Positions 12,206-23,722 of a stretch of DNA of 64,000 bases are shown piece after piece; position 1 is the stretch's first letter, and each line of letters opens with the position of its first letter. The stretch is from Liolophura sinensis (Eukaryota > Mollusca > Polyplacophora > Chitonida > Chitonidae): assembly GCF_032854445.1 (NCBI RefSeq), contig NC_088301.1, positions 17,010,018 through 17,074,017 on the forward strand, in the 5' to 3' direction. The position numbers and the translations under genes are program-made. Below the pieces are notes generated by a model that had not been told where the DNA came from, did not search any database, and saw only the letters and a list, made by a program, of their open reading frames with translations.

Positions 12206-12390
12206 TATTTATTTATTTGATTGGTGTTTTACGCCGTACTCAAGAATATTTCACTTATACGACGGCAGTCAGCATTATGGTGGGTGGAAACCGGGCAGAG
12301 CCAGGGGGAAACCCACGACCATCCGCAGGTTGCTGGCAGACCTTCCCACTTACGGCCGGAGAGGAAGCCAGCATGAGTTGGACTTGAGAT
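12206..12390 (-). mobile_element. SINE S1, head-truncated
   Basis: Clean body from tttatttatttgattggtg through gacggcagtcagcattatgg to ggaagccagcatgagttgga. The tRNA-like head is missing, so it ends at the B-box side. Confidence 0.9.
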
Positions 12391-12489
12391 ATCTGCAGGA
12401 CAAGATATTCGCCATTTCAACAAAACCTAAAATGAAAATATAGAGATATTTGTTGATGTATTTAATTACTTAGTATGTAGAACCACACT

Positions 12490-12668
12490 CAAAACTTTTT
12501 CACGTCTGACGACGGTGAAGCTGCCAGTCAAAGGAAACCGGATTATCCAAGATAAACCATAGCCCTTTGCCTTGTACCTTCTGACTTAAAGCCTCAGCCG
12601 AACTATCAAGAGCTGGATTCGAACATTCGATCTCAATAGCAAAGTGCCATCGCTTTAACCGTCAGAGA
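12490..12668 (-). mobile_element. tRNA-derived SINE, third family (S3)
   Basis: On minus: ctgacggttaaagcgatggc (A-box side), tgttcgaatcca (B box), then a body with ggataatccggtttcctttg. The same body ends occur at 20352-20515 and 56230-56385, and a related head recurs near 24.1k, 38.2k and 58.3k. Confidence 0.6.
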
Positions 12669-12900
12669 AAAGCATGACAATTACCATTATTAATGTTTGT
12701 ATCAATATTATATCTAATATCACATTCAACAGATATCACTGTGTGAAGGAAACAGTGCGAACACCTATAGAAACAGAACCTTTCCAAGTACCCTAAAAGC
12801 CTTTTTAAAACCTTGGTTAAAAACTGAAAACCTATCAGACCAATAACCCGTTCCTCTATCTCTAATCTCAATTCTATAGTCGTTGGGAATTCTATTCAGC

Positions 12901-13025
12901 ATGCAGGATTTACGACGTTGTCCTGCATCAACGTGCCAACAAGGCCGAAGACGTTGGACTTGGCACAGTAGCCGCTCCGGACCACAGGTTTGCAATACGC
13001 CTTGCCGATGTTGTCAACACGTGGG
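12901..13025 (-). pseudogene. Lone ShKT exon, fossil copy of the ShKT family
   Basis: Read on minus it follows an acceptor (ccaacacag) and matches the C-terminal exon of the ShKT genes at 38.7k and 58.7k over its whole length, including the SGYCAKSNVFG segment and the cysteine spacing of ShKT domains. None of the other three exons of the family was found in the next several kilobases upstream on minus, so this is an isolated remnant. It is broken (about two breaks). Confidence 0.65.
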
Positions 13026-13198
13026 CTGTGTTGGAGAGCATAAAGAGATAATAACAGTCTGATGTTTATTTGACGTATTATTGTAACTTTGGCTGTAACA
13101 AAATCTAAAACGTCAGCATTAGCACTTCCTTACACTTACATAGTACACTCGTAATATTTTTACTAAGACTGTTTTTACTGTTTATATTCGAATGAAAC

Positions 13199-13335
13199 GT
13201 CTGCCAGCAACCTGTGGAGGGTCGTGGGATTCTTCCGGGATCTGCTTGGTTTCCTTCCACCATAATGCTGACCGCTGTCGAGTAACTGAAATATTCTTGA
13301 GTACGGCGTAAAACACCAATGGAATAAATAAATAT
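13199..13335 (+). mobile_element. SINE S1, 5'-truncated
   Basis: gtctgccagcaacctgtgga to tgagtacggcgtaaaacacc with an aataaataaata tail. Confidence 0.85.
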
Positions 13336-13872
13336 ATGTATTGGTGGCTAGGCAATCTCTTTTAGCATATTATGAATTATCTGCAGAAAATGTAAAGATT
13401 ACACCAACGAATTTTCCTGGCACATTAATGAGCTTGTAACATCAGGTCGGGGTGACACCAAAATATTACACTGCACTGGCTTGGGTTAAAAGCTGTTAGA
13501 ATCTTCCGAAATATCAACAGAGGCATGACTCGCAAAGTTTAGGAATTTGTTTTTAAACTGCGTTTAAACCTTATGATTTAACCACAGCTTAGTGTTCTGG
13601 GTCATCTTGTACACATAGCTCATACTGTGGTCTATTTCTGTTACAGGGTGGCCTATTTTCAACTGTCTGTAAAATCAGTCTTTCTGGCTACCAAAAATGC
13701 CTATAATCCGAGACACGTAACAACATAAGTGCTATACGTTGAATAATTATGACGTCACTCTAGGCAATGGGCTCTTGCCGTCGAAAACCATGGTATGGAC
13801 TTCAACATTATAAATAGGAGTGTTCTTATTTTATTTTCATTACAATAATGTCCTGTCCTCTTCCACGTTTGA
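13336..13872. other. Spacer, nothing recognised
   Basis: No open frame, repeat match or splice-flanked exon that I can support. Confidence 0.4.
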
Positions 13873-14137
13873 TTTTTTTTTTTTTGATTGGTGTTTTACG
13901 CCGTACTCAAGAATATTTCACTTTTACGACGGCGGCCAGCATTATGGTGGGTGGAAACCGGGCAGAACCCGGGGGAAACCCACGACCATCCGCAGGTAGC
14001 TGACTGACCTTCCCACATACGGCCGGAGAGAAAGCCAGCATGAGTTGGACTTGAACTCACAGCGACCGCATTGGTGAGAGACTCCTGGGTCATTACGCTG
14101 CGCTAGCGCGCTAACCAACTGAGCCACGGAGGCCCCC
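13873..14137 (-). mobile_element. SINE S1, full-length reference copy
   Basis: Best complete copy. On minus: head gcctccgtggctcagttggt with A-box, gcgctagcgcagcgtaatga, ctctcaccaatgcggtcgct, B box GAGTTCAAGTCC, body tttctctccggccgtatgtg, cggtttccacccaccataat, gaatattcttgagtacggcg and tail gtaaaacaccaatcaaaaaa. The head is tRNA-derived; the family is abundant in this window on both strands. Confidence 0.93.
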
Positions 14138-15237
14138 ATTCCACATTTGAGATGAATGGTTAAATTAAGATACCGGGTACTGAGTTCTGATAGAAATGCT
14201 TACATCCATGGGACATTTAAGGTGATAAAATCGACAAAGTCACATCTCCGATAAAGAGATTTTATCAAAGAATACGATGTAATTAAAAACATAGACTACA
14301 GCACGGAGAATAAAACTAGAGCAGCGACGAGAGTGTGATATCTGGCAAATGGCAGATACTTAACCGGTGAAATACATCCTCTTTTCAGTCTATCACCGTC
14401 AGGGTTTTCTTCTAACTGTTCATGTAAATGCTTAATCAGTAGCAAATTATACGTCCCCTAGCAACATGGATTAAGAAGAAGAAGGTAAACAAAAAAACAA
14501 AACAAACCAAAAAAAAAAACAAAACAAAACAAACAAACAAAGCACACACAAACGATTGTTGTTAATTGTAATTTATTGGGCTTCTCTGGTCTAGAATGAC
14601 TCAAAACGCTGTGTTGTCTATCATATTTAACATACAATAATACAAACACAATGCAAAGGGACCCGTCTTTACTGCATGTCGTCTCCAATCTGAACGCCAG
14701 ATGTACAAGAGATGGACTACGTTTATCATGTGACATTCATCGCCAGCGCTATATCATCCCTTACACGCAACACTTAATTCACCAAACGCAATATCTTTTC
14801 GCAACGAAATTTGAAACTTTCTAAAGCGCAGTTAGGACATACAGTGTCGTCTCTAGTAATTGAGGCGAGTTTTGGTCTGGACTCCAAACTGTTCTTCTTT
14901 GACTGTCTAATGGTGACGATTTATGAATGAAACTATACATTTCGAAAAATCTCTTACGCTTTGAATGGATGTCTTAAGAATTAATTTTGGTCCCATCAGC
15001 GAACAAAGTTCGACACCGACTAGTCTGCCATTCTTTAAATTGCATACTCAGAGATTAAGAAAGTTTTAGAAACTAGATTGCGGCATACCATGGCAACACC
15101 CAGCCAAATAAACTGACCAATCAAGGCGATTTAATGTTGAACCAATGGTTGTCACAGTGTTGAGTATCAGGAATAGCATACAGATGAAAACGAGCTGATT
15201 ATTGATAAAACTTATTTTGCCAAGACATCGATGTGTT

Positions 15238-15400
15238 CAGAGGCCCCCCTTGGCCGATGGGTGGGGCAATGATCCTGGAGTCTCTAACCAATCTCTCGCT
15301 GTGAGTTCAAGTTCAGCTCATGCTGACTTTCTCTCCGGCCGTACGTTGGAAGGTTTCCATCAACGTGCAGATGGTCATGGGTTTCTCCCGGGCTATGTAA
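15238..15400 (+). mobile_element. SINE S1 fragment, shared by all three b blocks
   Basis: ctctaaccaatctctcgctg, gagttcaagttcagctcatg, ctctccggccgtacgttgga, then degenerate and without the usual tail. Orthologous copies at 31648-31830 and 48918-49100. Confidence 0.8.
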
Positions 15401-15544
15401 TTGATTAAATTTGGATTTTTGCGCCACATAGAAAAACAAGATTAACTATAGGAAAACTATTCGCTCATCATGTCCTGGTATGGTAGCGTCTGTTGAAAAA
15501 CATATGAAGAGTTTAGACGGCATTTACTACAAAACACTGCCTAT

Positions 15545-15662
15545 ATGTATTTATTTATATGATTGATGTTTTACGCGGTATTTAAGAATAATTCACTTAT
15601 ACGACGGCCGCCAGTATTACGGTGGGAGGAAACTGGACAGAGGCTGGTGGACACTCACGCCC
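15545..15662 (-). mobile_element. SINE S1 fragment, shared by all three b blocks
   Basis: tatttatttatatgattgat, then acgacggccgccagtattac and ggtgggaggaaactgg. Orthologues at 31972-32095 and 49265-49385. Confidence 0.8.
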
Positions 15663-16217
15663 GTTTATATGACTTCTTTATTTTTTGTATTTTTTCAGAA
15701 TTATATTAGCGTTTAATATATCAGTGTGTAAAATTGTGGTGGGAATTGTCACGAATGAAATGCACTTTGGGTGATTATGCGCAGGTCAAAATATATGCCA
15801 CCGGCAAAAGTATTTATCTTTTTGAGACATGAGAACGTCACATGTGTATTCCCAAAGTGGAGTATCTTTCTAAAAATATACATATAGGGTATCACTAACC
15901 ATGACTACCTTGTAACGGATCAAAATGTTTCTCAGGGGAGAGGAATTTGTTACGAAACCAAGAATCGAGCAACACTGAATCTCCAGCTCCAGAGAGAAAC
16001 AAACACTACAACAACTACAACTGAATGAAAAAAATATGCTCCAGTATTTTCAATAGTTTTGGCAAATAAAAATCATGTAACATAATGGTATGAACGTCAT
16101 TCGAAATTAATGACAACAATGGACATAAAAACACTGTCCTAGGGAGAATACGTGTGCAAGTCATTTTATTCCATTTGTGTTGGCAATTGTCCTCAAATCT
16201 CCCTTTTGCGGTGGCAA

Positions 16218-16225
16218 TATATAAA
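16218..16225 (+). promoter_or_regulatory. TATA box of EMI-2
   Basis: TATATAAA, 142 bp before the ATG, inside gcggtggcaatatataaacc. EMI-4 has the identical element at the identical distance. Known consensus match; use as a promoter is inferred. Confidence 0.6.
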
Positions 16226-19020
16226 CCACAGACATTTTTTATCGCGCCTGCCTATTGATATATGTCGCTCTGCCTTGACCTAAATGAGTAGAGCTAATCT
16301 TCAGACAGGACACACTGAATCAATGCTCTTATCTCTACGCTGCGTTCATTTGTGGGACAATGGAGACGTTCGCCGCTCTCCTTTTCGCTGTTTTCTGCAT
16401 CGTCTGTTTAACAGGCGCCCATGTCTTCACAGAGGATGAACGAGAGTTGTTTAAAAAAATCCACTTTGAACAGTTGCCTCAAGACCTGAAACTTGCCTTA
16501 ATGAAGAAGGAAAGAAGTAGTGTGTCAGGGTATGTGAACTATACGAAATACTGACTGACTTCAAAGTGAAGTACGGGGATTTTAACTATGCTGGTAATAC
16601 ACGCATGTAAGATTTGCTATAAATAGTTTAGTACATTTGAGGTGATCTGAAACATTTCATGGTATGGCGGTAAGGCATAAAGCTTAGACATTCCATGGGA
16701 AACAATGAAGTATTGATCACTACCATTGAAGTAAAAGTTATTGAAGCAAGTATTAGAACCATATATAATCTAAATTTATTCTACCTTTATCAAGATAGGT
16801 CTAACGGAAGTTTATTCTGCTTTTTAAAGCATTTACATTAACAGTGAGGGTAAAGCTCTTGCTGAGGTAAATTGACAAAAAGTAGAATTTCAACTGTTAA
16901 ATGTAAACATTTAATATGCCTACTATCATAGTATACACGTGTGCTTTGGTTTTACTCTCCATTCTCTCGCCTTTTGCATCGCACGTTTATATTCTTCCCA
17001 CAAGCATGGCCACTCAAATTTAAGGTTGACTATATGTCTAGTATACTTAGGATTTTCCTACTTCATGCAACGTTGGGCGTCAGCGTGTCAAGTCTGTGAC
17101 GTACACTTCGGAATATCCTTGCGTCACTCGAACTTGGGCAACTCCATTTCCAAGTAGTGGGTTATTACAGGTGTTCAGGCCACACAATCATTAACGCAGG
17201 CGACAACAAGTTCACACTAATCTATAAACAAGACAAAATGTATTTTCTGGCGTTTCAGCTCTTAATTGATATATAAAAAAGCGGATTAAAAATGGGAGAA
17301 ATACTTAAAAACAAACTGATTTGCTGCCAACATTTTTCAGTCCTCTGTTTTGCGTGTGTTGTAATTTTCATGACTCTCTAAGGCAGTTGTTGACAGCGGA
17401 AGAGAGACTGCAACGAAATGGGGGACTACGATTGTGCAGTTTGCCCTGGACTTGCCTTTATTTTTGTGTCAAATAAATATGGAACTTTAAAGTACGTATA
17501 AATAGGATATAGAATAGAAATAATGACTCGTTCTAAAATTTCAACTCTTCCACATTTACGGATCTAACATCAACCACAGTGAGTCGATATAGAGTAATTA
17601 TTTCTGAATTTGTACCGTAACATTGTTTTACCTTTTTCATATTTTACCTGTAGTTGGTGCTGTGCACATGAGAAACCGTTGAAGTCAAGATTGTGTCACA
17701 GACGACTAAGGGGGCGATGAGTGTCAACGTGGATTACAAAAAATGTGGATTTGGCGGATGGAAAAGATGCGGAACCTATGCCGTCAGATACCAGTGAGTA
17801 TGATAGCTTTGCTATATATTACACTGAACAAAATGTACATACTAGGTAGGTTGTCAGCTAGACCTAATGCTGTGGTGTTCAAATGACTTTTAGATTTTGT
17901 TTTAACCCAATACTGACATTTATACTTACCCAAAACAGTAAATGGACAGTGTGAGTAAAACAGACATGGGTAAGACAAACTGGAAGATCAGACATGGACG
18001 CTGTATGTACATGACGAAACATGTCTCATGCCGGCCTAATTCCGTCGCTATATGTCCCAACTACAGTACAGATGTACAAAGATGCTATCAGGTAGTTTGC
18101 AGTCGTTCCCTCATGCTCTTATTTTGGCGTCCACCATGCAGACGTGTTTATACATGTATGTTTCCCAGGCGTAATGGTCGATGGGTTTACTCCGATGGGC
18201 TCTATGACATTTAACCGTGGAGTTCCATATTCGCAAAACCTTAAGACTAAACCAACTGACCCAAAATGAAATTTTTACCGGCCATTTTTAGTGTAAGCCT
18301 AAGCGTCAAAACAGACATCAATATACCAGCTGTCAACCGAAAAGGCAATAATCACAAGGAGATAAAAAAGGATTCATACAAACAGAAGCAGTCAAAGGTT
18401 TCAATGACGAAATGAAGACAAAATGAATGTTCCAGGCAAACGAATGAAATCAGTGTCCAAATAAGTTGTCGATAATCAAAATACGTATCTCAGGTATGCT
18501 TTGATGTTCAGTTGTTCTTATATCCCTCGTAGCGATCTAATTCAACCGAAACCGAAAGGCTGCAAACATTGCCGCACGTGTTCATGCGGCATATAACATT
18601 ATGTGGAAATGATAAAGGTACAAAACTACCGCCTTTGTTTCAGGAACATAGTAACATACTCAAAAGCGTACTACACGGTTCCAGACAAGAGTAAGTGTGC
18701 TGAAAAGGACATAAAGTGCTGTCCAGGCAATGTGGAGATAGCGGGGAACTGCATGGGTATGTGTCAACAGAGATGTCTATAGTAAAATATAACGAGTACT
18801 ACCGCGAATGTCGGAGTAATGAAGGGTAGCTTTGTTACGTGCGACCATTGGCCTACAGTCACAGTGTTGTTGCTGATGTGGTTTTATTTTCTATGCTATA
18901 GTCTTTAATGTTGCATTGTACTCCTGCATAATCAAGGATTCTGCTGGGCCCAGTTTTACAAAGCGGCGAACGACATTTTGGAGCAAACATTTGTGGTGCA
19001 ATATTTTGCAAAATGGGTGA

Positions 19021-19313
19021 CGGGTCTGCGTGGCTCAGTTGGTTAGCGCGCTAGAGCAGAGTAATCACCCAGGAATCTCTCACCAATGCGGTTGCTGAGA
19101 GTTCAAGTCCAGCTCCTGCTGGCTTCCTCTCCGGACGTACATGGGAAGGTCTGCCAGCAACCTGCGGATGGTCATGGGTTTCCCCCCGGCTCTGGCCGGT
19201 TTTCACCCACCATAATGCAGGCCGCCGTCGTATAAGGGAAATATTCTTGAGTACGGCGTAAAAACACCAATCAAATAAATAAATAAATCAATCAATCAAT
19301 AAATACTAAATAT
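19021..19313 (+). mobile_element. SINE S1, full length, only in U1
   Basis: Complete head (ctgcgtggctcagttggtta), B box gagttcaagtcc, body and tail with AAATAAATAAATCAATCAATC. It lies in intron 3 of EMI-2. The matching positions of EMI-4 (about 35.32k) and EMI-6 (about 55.25k) lack it, so it inserted after the unit duplication. Confidence 0.93.
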
Positions 19314-20048
19314 CTGATTATCGTACATGTGCGAAATCTTTGTGAAACTAGGCCCTGCTGCGTGACATAAGCCTCCACAGACCTGGTCCCTTTGACTGTT
19401 TTCTGGTGGTTCTACGTCTAGACAAGAGACATATAATGAATTACAATTCACATCACTGTATCTCTGAAACCTAATTCCGCTTAAGCAATGGTGCTAAGGG
19501 GAGTACATTGTATTTCTGCACAAACAAGGATTCTGCTGATGCGTGGCCTAAGCATCCATGAAGTTTTGTCCCTTTCTGTTGTTTTCATGGAATTTTATTT
19601 CTAGAGCAGTGGCGTATAATAAATTGCAATTAAAATCGTTGCATTTTTGAAAAAGAATTAAGTATTAGTGCAAGGGGAGTCTACGTTGCTAATATTAAGC
19701 ACTTATTGCTAAGATTAAGCAATTTTAATACAAAACTTTTGTGAAGTAAGTTGACAAGAGGCCAGATTTCAACGTGTGACCATTTGCCAAGTATCACAAT
19801 GCTCTGGTTTGCTCCCATTGCTGTAGTCTTTTATATTCAGCAGTGAATCTGCTCTGTCTTTCGCTTTCACTGTTTTGGTGACATTAACTTTTCGACATCG
19901 CCTATGTGGCCGTTGGCGGAGTGTAATGCCAGTTGAAGAAGCTCGTGTGCGCCACCAAAGCTGAGTATATCACAGGAATTACAAGTATGCTTTATCAGTA
20001 ACTTGCCAGATGTGTTTGTTTTACCCGTGGCACTCCGAATTCATTCAC

Positions 20049-20069
20049 CGCCCCCCCCCCCCCCCCCCC
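20049..20069. repeat. Poly-C tract in EMI-2 intron 3
   Basis: About 20 consecutive C, roughly 100 bp before the exon 4 acceptor. Shorter C runs lie at the matching position in EMI-4 (about 36027) and EMI-6 (about 55946). Confidence 0.9.
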
Positions 20070-20351
20070 TCAGGACAAGGAGGTTTTGGTGTAAGGGAAA
20101 ATTGTTGAGTGTGTGTCTGATTAATAGTGATTAAGTAAAATGAATGGAATTTGTATTTTTTTCATCAGAAATATCCGTAGCCAACAAATACCTGAAGACA
20201 TTAGAAACACTGAAAGACCAACATCGCCTTGACCTGGCTGGGTGATTTTCGAAACGCAGTTGACAAAACTGGAGTGGAGAAAGTACTTCAAGAAATCGTT
20301 TTTTTTTTTGTAATATATAGTATATTGCATAAATCCTGGTTTTAAGTTGTA

Positions 20352-20515
20352 TTAATTTATTGATTTACTTATTTATTTAGTGATTGATTTAATTGTGGCT
20401 TAACGCCATACGTAAACATTTTTCAAATATATACGGAGACAGAAAGTTTTATTTTTTATCCGGAGAAACCAGATTGCCCCGGATAAATTTAACAATCCGA
20501 CAGGAAAACTGTTTT
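20352..20515 (-). mobile_element. SINE S3 3' part, next to the EMI-2 3' end
   Basis: tttatttagtgattgattta, gtggcttaacgccatacgta and aaaccagattgccccgg; same body as 12490-12668. The matching sequence lies at 56230-56385 and, shortened, at about 36300-36360. Confidence 0.55.
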
Positions 20516-20782
20516 TGGGAACTCCTATAACATCGTCCTGACCTCGACTTCTATATGTCACAAACAATCACATGAAATTTTTGGGATCTGTACATTGTTT
20601 AAAAATTAAATACATTGCTGTTGTTGTTGTTAAATTATGAAAGCAAGGAAGACGCTTAACATAAGTATATCAAACAGTGGGACAGATAGATTCAAAAATG
20701 TAGGCTTAATTCATCTCCCTAAAAATTAACTCTGAAAGATAATTTGATTACAAGCAATAATCTTTCGCTTTGTGTTTTTATA

Positions 20783-20809
20783 CACTGTTGACCATAAAGT
20801 TGGAATAAA
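20783..20809 (+). repeat. Left terminal inverted repeat of the Tc1 element
   Basis: 27 bp beginning cactgttgac; one mismatch to the right repeat. Confidence 0.95.
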
Positions 20810-21091
20810 ATATTTTAGCCACAATCCCAGAAGTTTAATATTATTTTTCGCCTCAAAAATAATATAAGCCGACACGAATTGATACATAATCTCTCTCTAC
20901 TACGTGTACAAAAATGTTTTATTCTATGCTAATATGAGAATTACATAAGAGGCTCTGATGGTAGTGATAAAAAGCCCTGTGCCTGGTGCTTCTCCAGTGA
21001 TCTTCATTCAGAGAGAGGTCAAATTACCTCGCGCATAACGGAGTTCTCGGTTTCGCATGGAACAAAAAGTAGTGTAGCAGGGATTCCGGCT

Positions 21092-22114
21092 ATGCCTCGT
21101 GCTACTCCAATGCCAATACGCCGGAGAGTGATTGCCCTCCATCAAGAAGGCTACAAACAGTCCGATCTTGCCGATTTTGTAGGCATATCGCAAAGTACAG
21201 TCAGCAAAATCATCAGACGTCATCGAGGCGTGGGTCATTTGCGGCCACGTCAAACTCCAGGACGACCACGACTGACTACGAGACGGGATGACCGCCGACT
21301 GCTCAATCTCTCTCGCACAAACCGGAAAATGTCTGCGAACCATCTTCGTCGTTTGTGGCGGAGGCATTACGGAATCAATGTTTCCCGAACAACGGTGAAT
21401 CGCAGATTACTTCAGCATGGTTATCGAGCAAGACGTATGACCAAATGTCCCCGCCTAACCGCCCAACATAGAGTCCAAAGGCTTCGCTGGGCTAGGGAGC
21501 ACAGACAATTGCAGTTAGGGCATTGGCGACATGTGCTCTTCACGGATGAGAGTCGCTTCTTCCTGAAACCTGTGGACGGAAGGCAAAGGGTTCGTCGTTT
21601 GCGAGGAGAAAGCCTTCGAGATAACTGTGTGCTGGAAAACAATCAACGGGGTGGCGGTTCAGTAATGGTTTGGGCCGGTATTCACTGTGGTGGAAAAACG
21701 CCGTTGGTGGTACCCGACGAAAACGTCAACGTCGTCGTGTACATTGATATCCTTGAAAACCATTGCCTTCCATACGCACGAAGGGTTTATGGAGACAATT
21801 TTCGTTTGCAAGACGACAACGCTACACCACACAGGGCCGCTGCAACACGAGAATTTCTTCGGGCACAAGGGGTGGAGCAGTTACCTTGGCCATCGTGTTC
21901 CCCTGATATGAACCCAATAGAACATGCCTGGGACAAGTTAGGGCGAGCCATCAACGCACGCGACAATATTGCTGAAAATCTGCAAGAACTGGCACAGACT
22001 CTGATCAATGAGTGGAACGTTCTGCCCATTGAATTCATTAACAATCTGGTCGACAGCATGCAACGAAGTCTTGACGCATTGATTCGTGTCAGGGGTGGTC
22101 ATACGAGATATTAA
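21092..22114 (+). CDS. Tc1/mariner-superfamily transposase, 340 aa
   Basis: Cuts and joins the transposon at TA dinucleotides. Residues about 10-45 form a paired-like helix-turn-helix (ALHQEGYKQSDLADFVG, then SQSTVSKIIRRH), followed by a GRPR AT-hook-like motif (57-60) and a second helix-turn-helix (about 80-110, SRTTVNRRL). The catalytic triad is visible: D152 in FTDESRF, D242 in DDNATPH and E277 in PDMNPIEHAW, 34 residues after D242, the Tc1 DD34E spacing. Length is typical for Tc1 enzymes and no stop or frameshift interrupts it. The start MPRATPMPIRR is the first Met of the open frame. It is the only gene inside the element and should act in the nucleus. High confidence in family; activity is not shown. 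Confidence 0.97.
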   Translation: MPRATPMPIRRRVIALHQEGYKQSDLADFVGISQSTVSKIIRRHRGVGHLRPRQTPGRPRLTTRRDDRRLLNLSRTNRKMSANHLRRLWRRHYGINVSRTTVNRRLLQHGYRARRMTKCPRLTAQHRVQRLRWAREHRQLQLGHWRHVLFTDESRFFLKPVDGRQRVRRLRGESLRDNCVLENNQRGGGSVMVWAGIHCGGKTPLVVPDENVNVVVYIDILENHCLPYARRVYGDNFRLQDDNATPHRAAATREFLRAQGVEQLPWPSCSPDMNPIEHAWDKLGRAINARDNIAENLQELAQTLINEWNVLPIEFINNLVDSMQRSLDALIRVRGGHTRY

Positions 22115-22406
22115 TGACTGTTTCTCTTACAAACTGTATTGTCTGTAACTTATAATACGAAGGGAACAAATACGTTTATGTTTGTGATATGGAGACATTG
22201 CAGTAAAGCCTTCAATCCTTTCGTCATGAAATGCCAGTTTTTGTTTTTACGCCGTTCTACAGCCTATAATCGATCCATTAAAGATTACAATAGGCTGATA
22301 TGTGTAGAAAAGACCAACATTTGGTGTTATGCTGATATCTACCCCATAATCAAGCATTCAATACCGCGTACAATTAGAATAACTCCGAATTGAGTCGTCG
22401 AATTAA

Positions 22407-22433
22407 TTTATTCCAACTTTATCGTCAACAGTG
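22407..22433 (-). repeat. Right terminal inverted repeat of the Tc1 element
   Basis: Reverse complement begins cactgttgac, followed by gataaagttgg; TA duplication just outside. Confidence 0.95.
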
Positions 22434-22435
22434 TA

Positions 22436-23460
22436 GTTAAAATATGGGCAATTCAGATCGATTCAGGTACCAAGGGTCTTTAGATTAACAGGGAAGGATG
22501 ATTTATAATCAAAATAATATAATAGCTGTTTGGGTCTTTTTGTATGTTAAGGGTGATGCTATTGCAGCAGTTTAAGTAATTCTAGATCACTGATAGGTAA
22601 AAAAATGCAACGATATTAATTTCAATTTATTACACAACTCTGCTAAAGCTATGGTGGTAGGAGGCGTGTAATTTGCTACTACATTATTTATGTACTTACA
22701 TGAACAGTTAAAATAAAACCCTAACTGAAGGAACCTGACAAGAGGTCGTATATCACGGGTTACGGGTCAACATTTCCCAAACATCACATATCTATGCTCT
22801 AGTTTTACTCTCAATACTGTGCGTCATTAATTATATTCCGGGGATTTGTAGATGAGTCATTTTAAAACTGACCATCGCACGACTAGTGTCTTTTTAAGAC
22901 TGACCATCTCACGACTAGTTAAATACTCCTTATCACATAGAGAATTGACACAATATATACATTGATTGCTAAGACAATAGCTCGGACTAAAACGTGTAGA
23001 TCTCTTTCCGGTTCTGATATAAAGGCGTGAATTACATGGTGCAGCAGTAGACTTGTACATATAATTCGTCTGAGGCACGCCCTACTTGCAGTTTTTTGGA
23101 CGTTTTATGGTGTATGCCACTGGCTATCTTACCTAAGCTCGTAAAAATAAAGATACACTTTGCACTATAATTTGTAGCAGTTCCACAAAATGCTGGTAGG
23201 GTGTCTTGGAGTGATACATGGCTCGCTGTGGAGTGTTCTGCATGTTCTGGCCTACAACATTGTATTCCAACAGGTATGTGGTTACAAAATACTGGAAAGA
23301 CAAAACAACAAATAATTTAAGCTTGGTTTTTCGAAAGAGAGCCCATAATTCTATACAGCGCTTTGATTTCGTCAATGTGTGCGATTTTCTTACTTTGAAC
23401 TGTTTCATTTATGCATCGTCCAAAAATAACATGGTTTGTTTCTTAAACTTTATGTGAGAT
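22436..23460. other. U1 spacer between EMI-2 and ShKT remnants, no gene
   Basis: Collinear with 36617-37611 and 56656-57662. A TATAAAG on plus (about 23019) and a minus-strand frame (AAPCNS...CIYCVNSLCDKEY) recur in all three units, but no splice sites or start context support a gene. Confidence 0.5.
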
Positions 23461-23722
23461 TCCTTATTTATTTGATTTATTTATTTTTTGTTTGCGCTCT
23501 TTTCAAAAACATTTCACATATACGACGGAGGACAGCATTATCGGAAAAGGAAACCTGACAAAGCGCAGGAAAAACCCACGACCATCCGCAGGTTGCTGGA
23601 GGCCTTTCCCAAGAAAGAGGGAGCCAGCATGAGCTGGACTTGAACTCACAGCGACCGAATTGGTGGAAGCCTACTGAGTCTTTGAGCCACGCTGGTGTGC
23701 TGTCCCTTTCCGCCACGGATAC
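23461..23722 (-). mobile_element. Divergent S1-type SINE, shared by all three units
   Basis: tttgtttgcgctcttttcaa replaces the usual 3' end, then catatacgacggaggacagc, cccacgaccatccgcaggtt, gccagcatgagctggacttg and a tRNA-like head. Orthologues at 37612-37870 and 57663-57910. Predates the duplication. Confidence 0.8.

Larger units (their letters stand above)
14138..15700. repeat. Block b of U1 (copies at 31.1k and 47.8k)
   Basis: Begins ccacatttgagatgaatggt, as does 47793 onward. It contains a segment at 14692-14824 (cagatgtacaagagatggac) found also at 31.1k and 48.4k, then two SINE S1 fragments common to all three copies, so those insertions predate the duplication. No gene supported. Confidence 0.85.
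16360..20245 (+). pseudogene. EMI-2: type A EMI-like gene, exon 2 frameshifted
   Basis: Exons 16360-16529 (170 nt), 17654-17793 (140), 18644-18756 (113), 20169-20245 (77, TGA), all with GT-AG sites. Exon 1 encodes a signal peptide and VFTEDERELFKKIHFEQLPQ; exon 3 has VPDKSKCAEKDIKCCPGNVE and AGNC; exon 4 has LDLAG at its end. Exon 2 is 13 nt shorter than in its sister EMI-4 (the piece after CCGTTGAAGTCAA, coding for the SIQHSK strand), which throws the frame before the third cysteine. Everything else, including splice sites and the TATA box, is well kept, so the loss is recent or allelic. Closest relatives are EMI-4 and EMI-6 in the other units. Other reading: a non-functional allele of an otherwise live gene. 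Confidence 0.8.
20783..22433 (+). mobile_element. Intact Tc1-type (DD34E) DNA transposon, 1651 bp
   Basis: Terminal inverted repeats 20783-20809 and 22407-22433 (cactgttgac then ataaagttggaataaa) match at 26 of 27 positions and are flanked by the TA target duplication (20781-20782, 22434-22435). It contains one uninterrupted transposase ORF. The empty target reads gggtttttatagccaaaa in U2 (36615) and U3 (56654), so the insertion is specific to U1 and younger than the unit duplication. Whole structure suggests a recently active copy. Confidence 0.97.

Noticed and set aside
12765-12995. Longer minus-strand frame over the lone ShKT exon
   Set aside because: It is a different frame from the ShKT match, so it is a shadow.
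13873-14137. Possible tRNA gene on minus (A and B boxes present)
   Set aside because: The head is fused to the SINE body and tail and lacks a proper cloverleaf by eye; the family is dispersed, so it is a SINE.
17942-18214. Plus frame in EMI-2 intron 2 with several cysteines (GRCMYMTKHVSCRPNSVAIC)
   Set aside because: Partly kept in EMI-4 but lost in EMI-6, and joining it in phase with exon 2 gives an early stop.
22857-23078. Minus-strand frame (CIYCVNSLCDKEY) recurring in U1-U3
   Set aside because: Recurs because the whole spacer is duplicated; no signal peptide, splice site or codon-level constraint visible.
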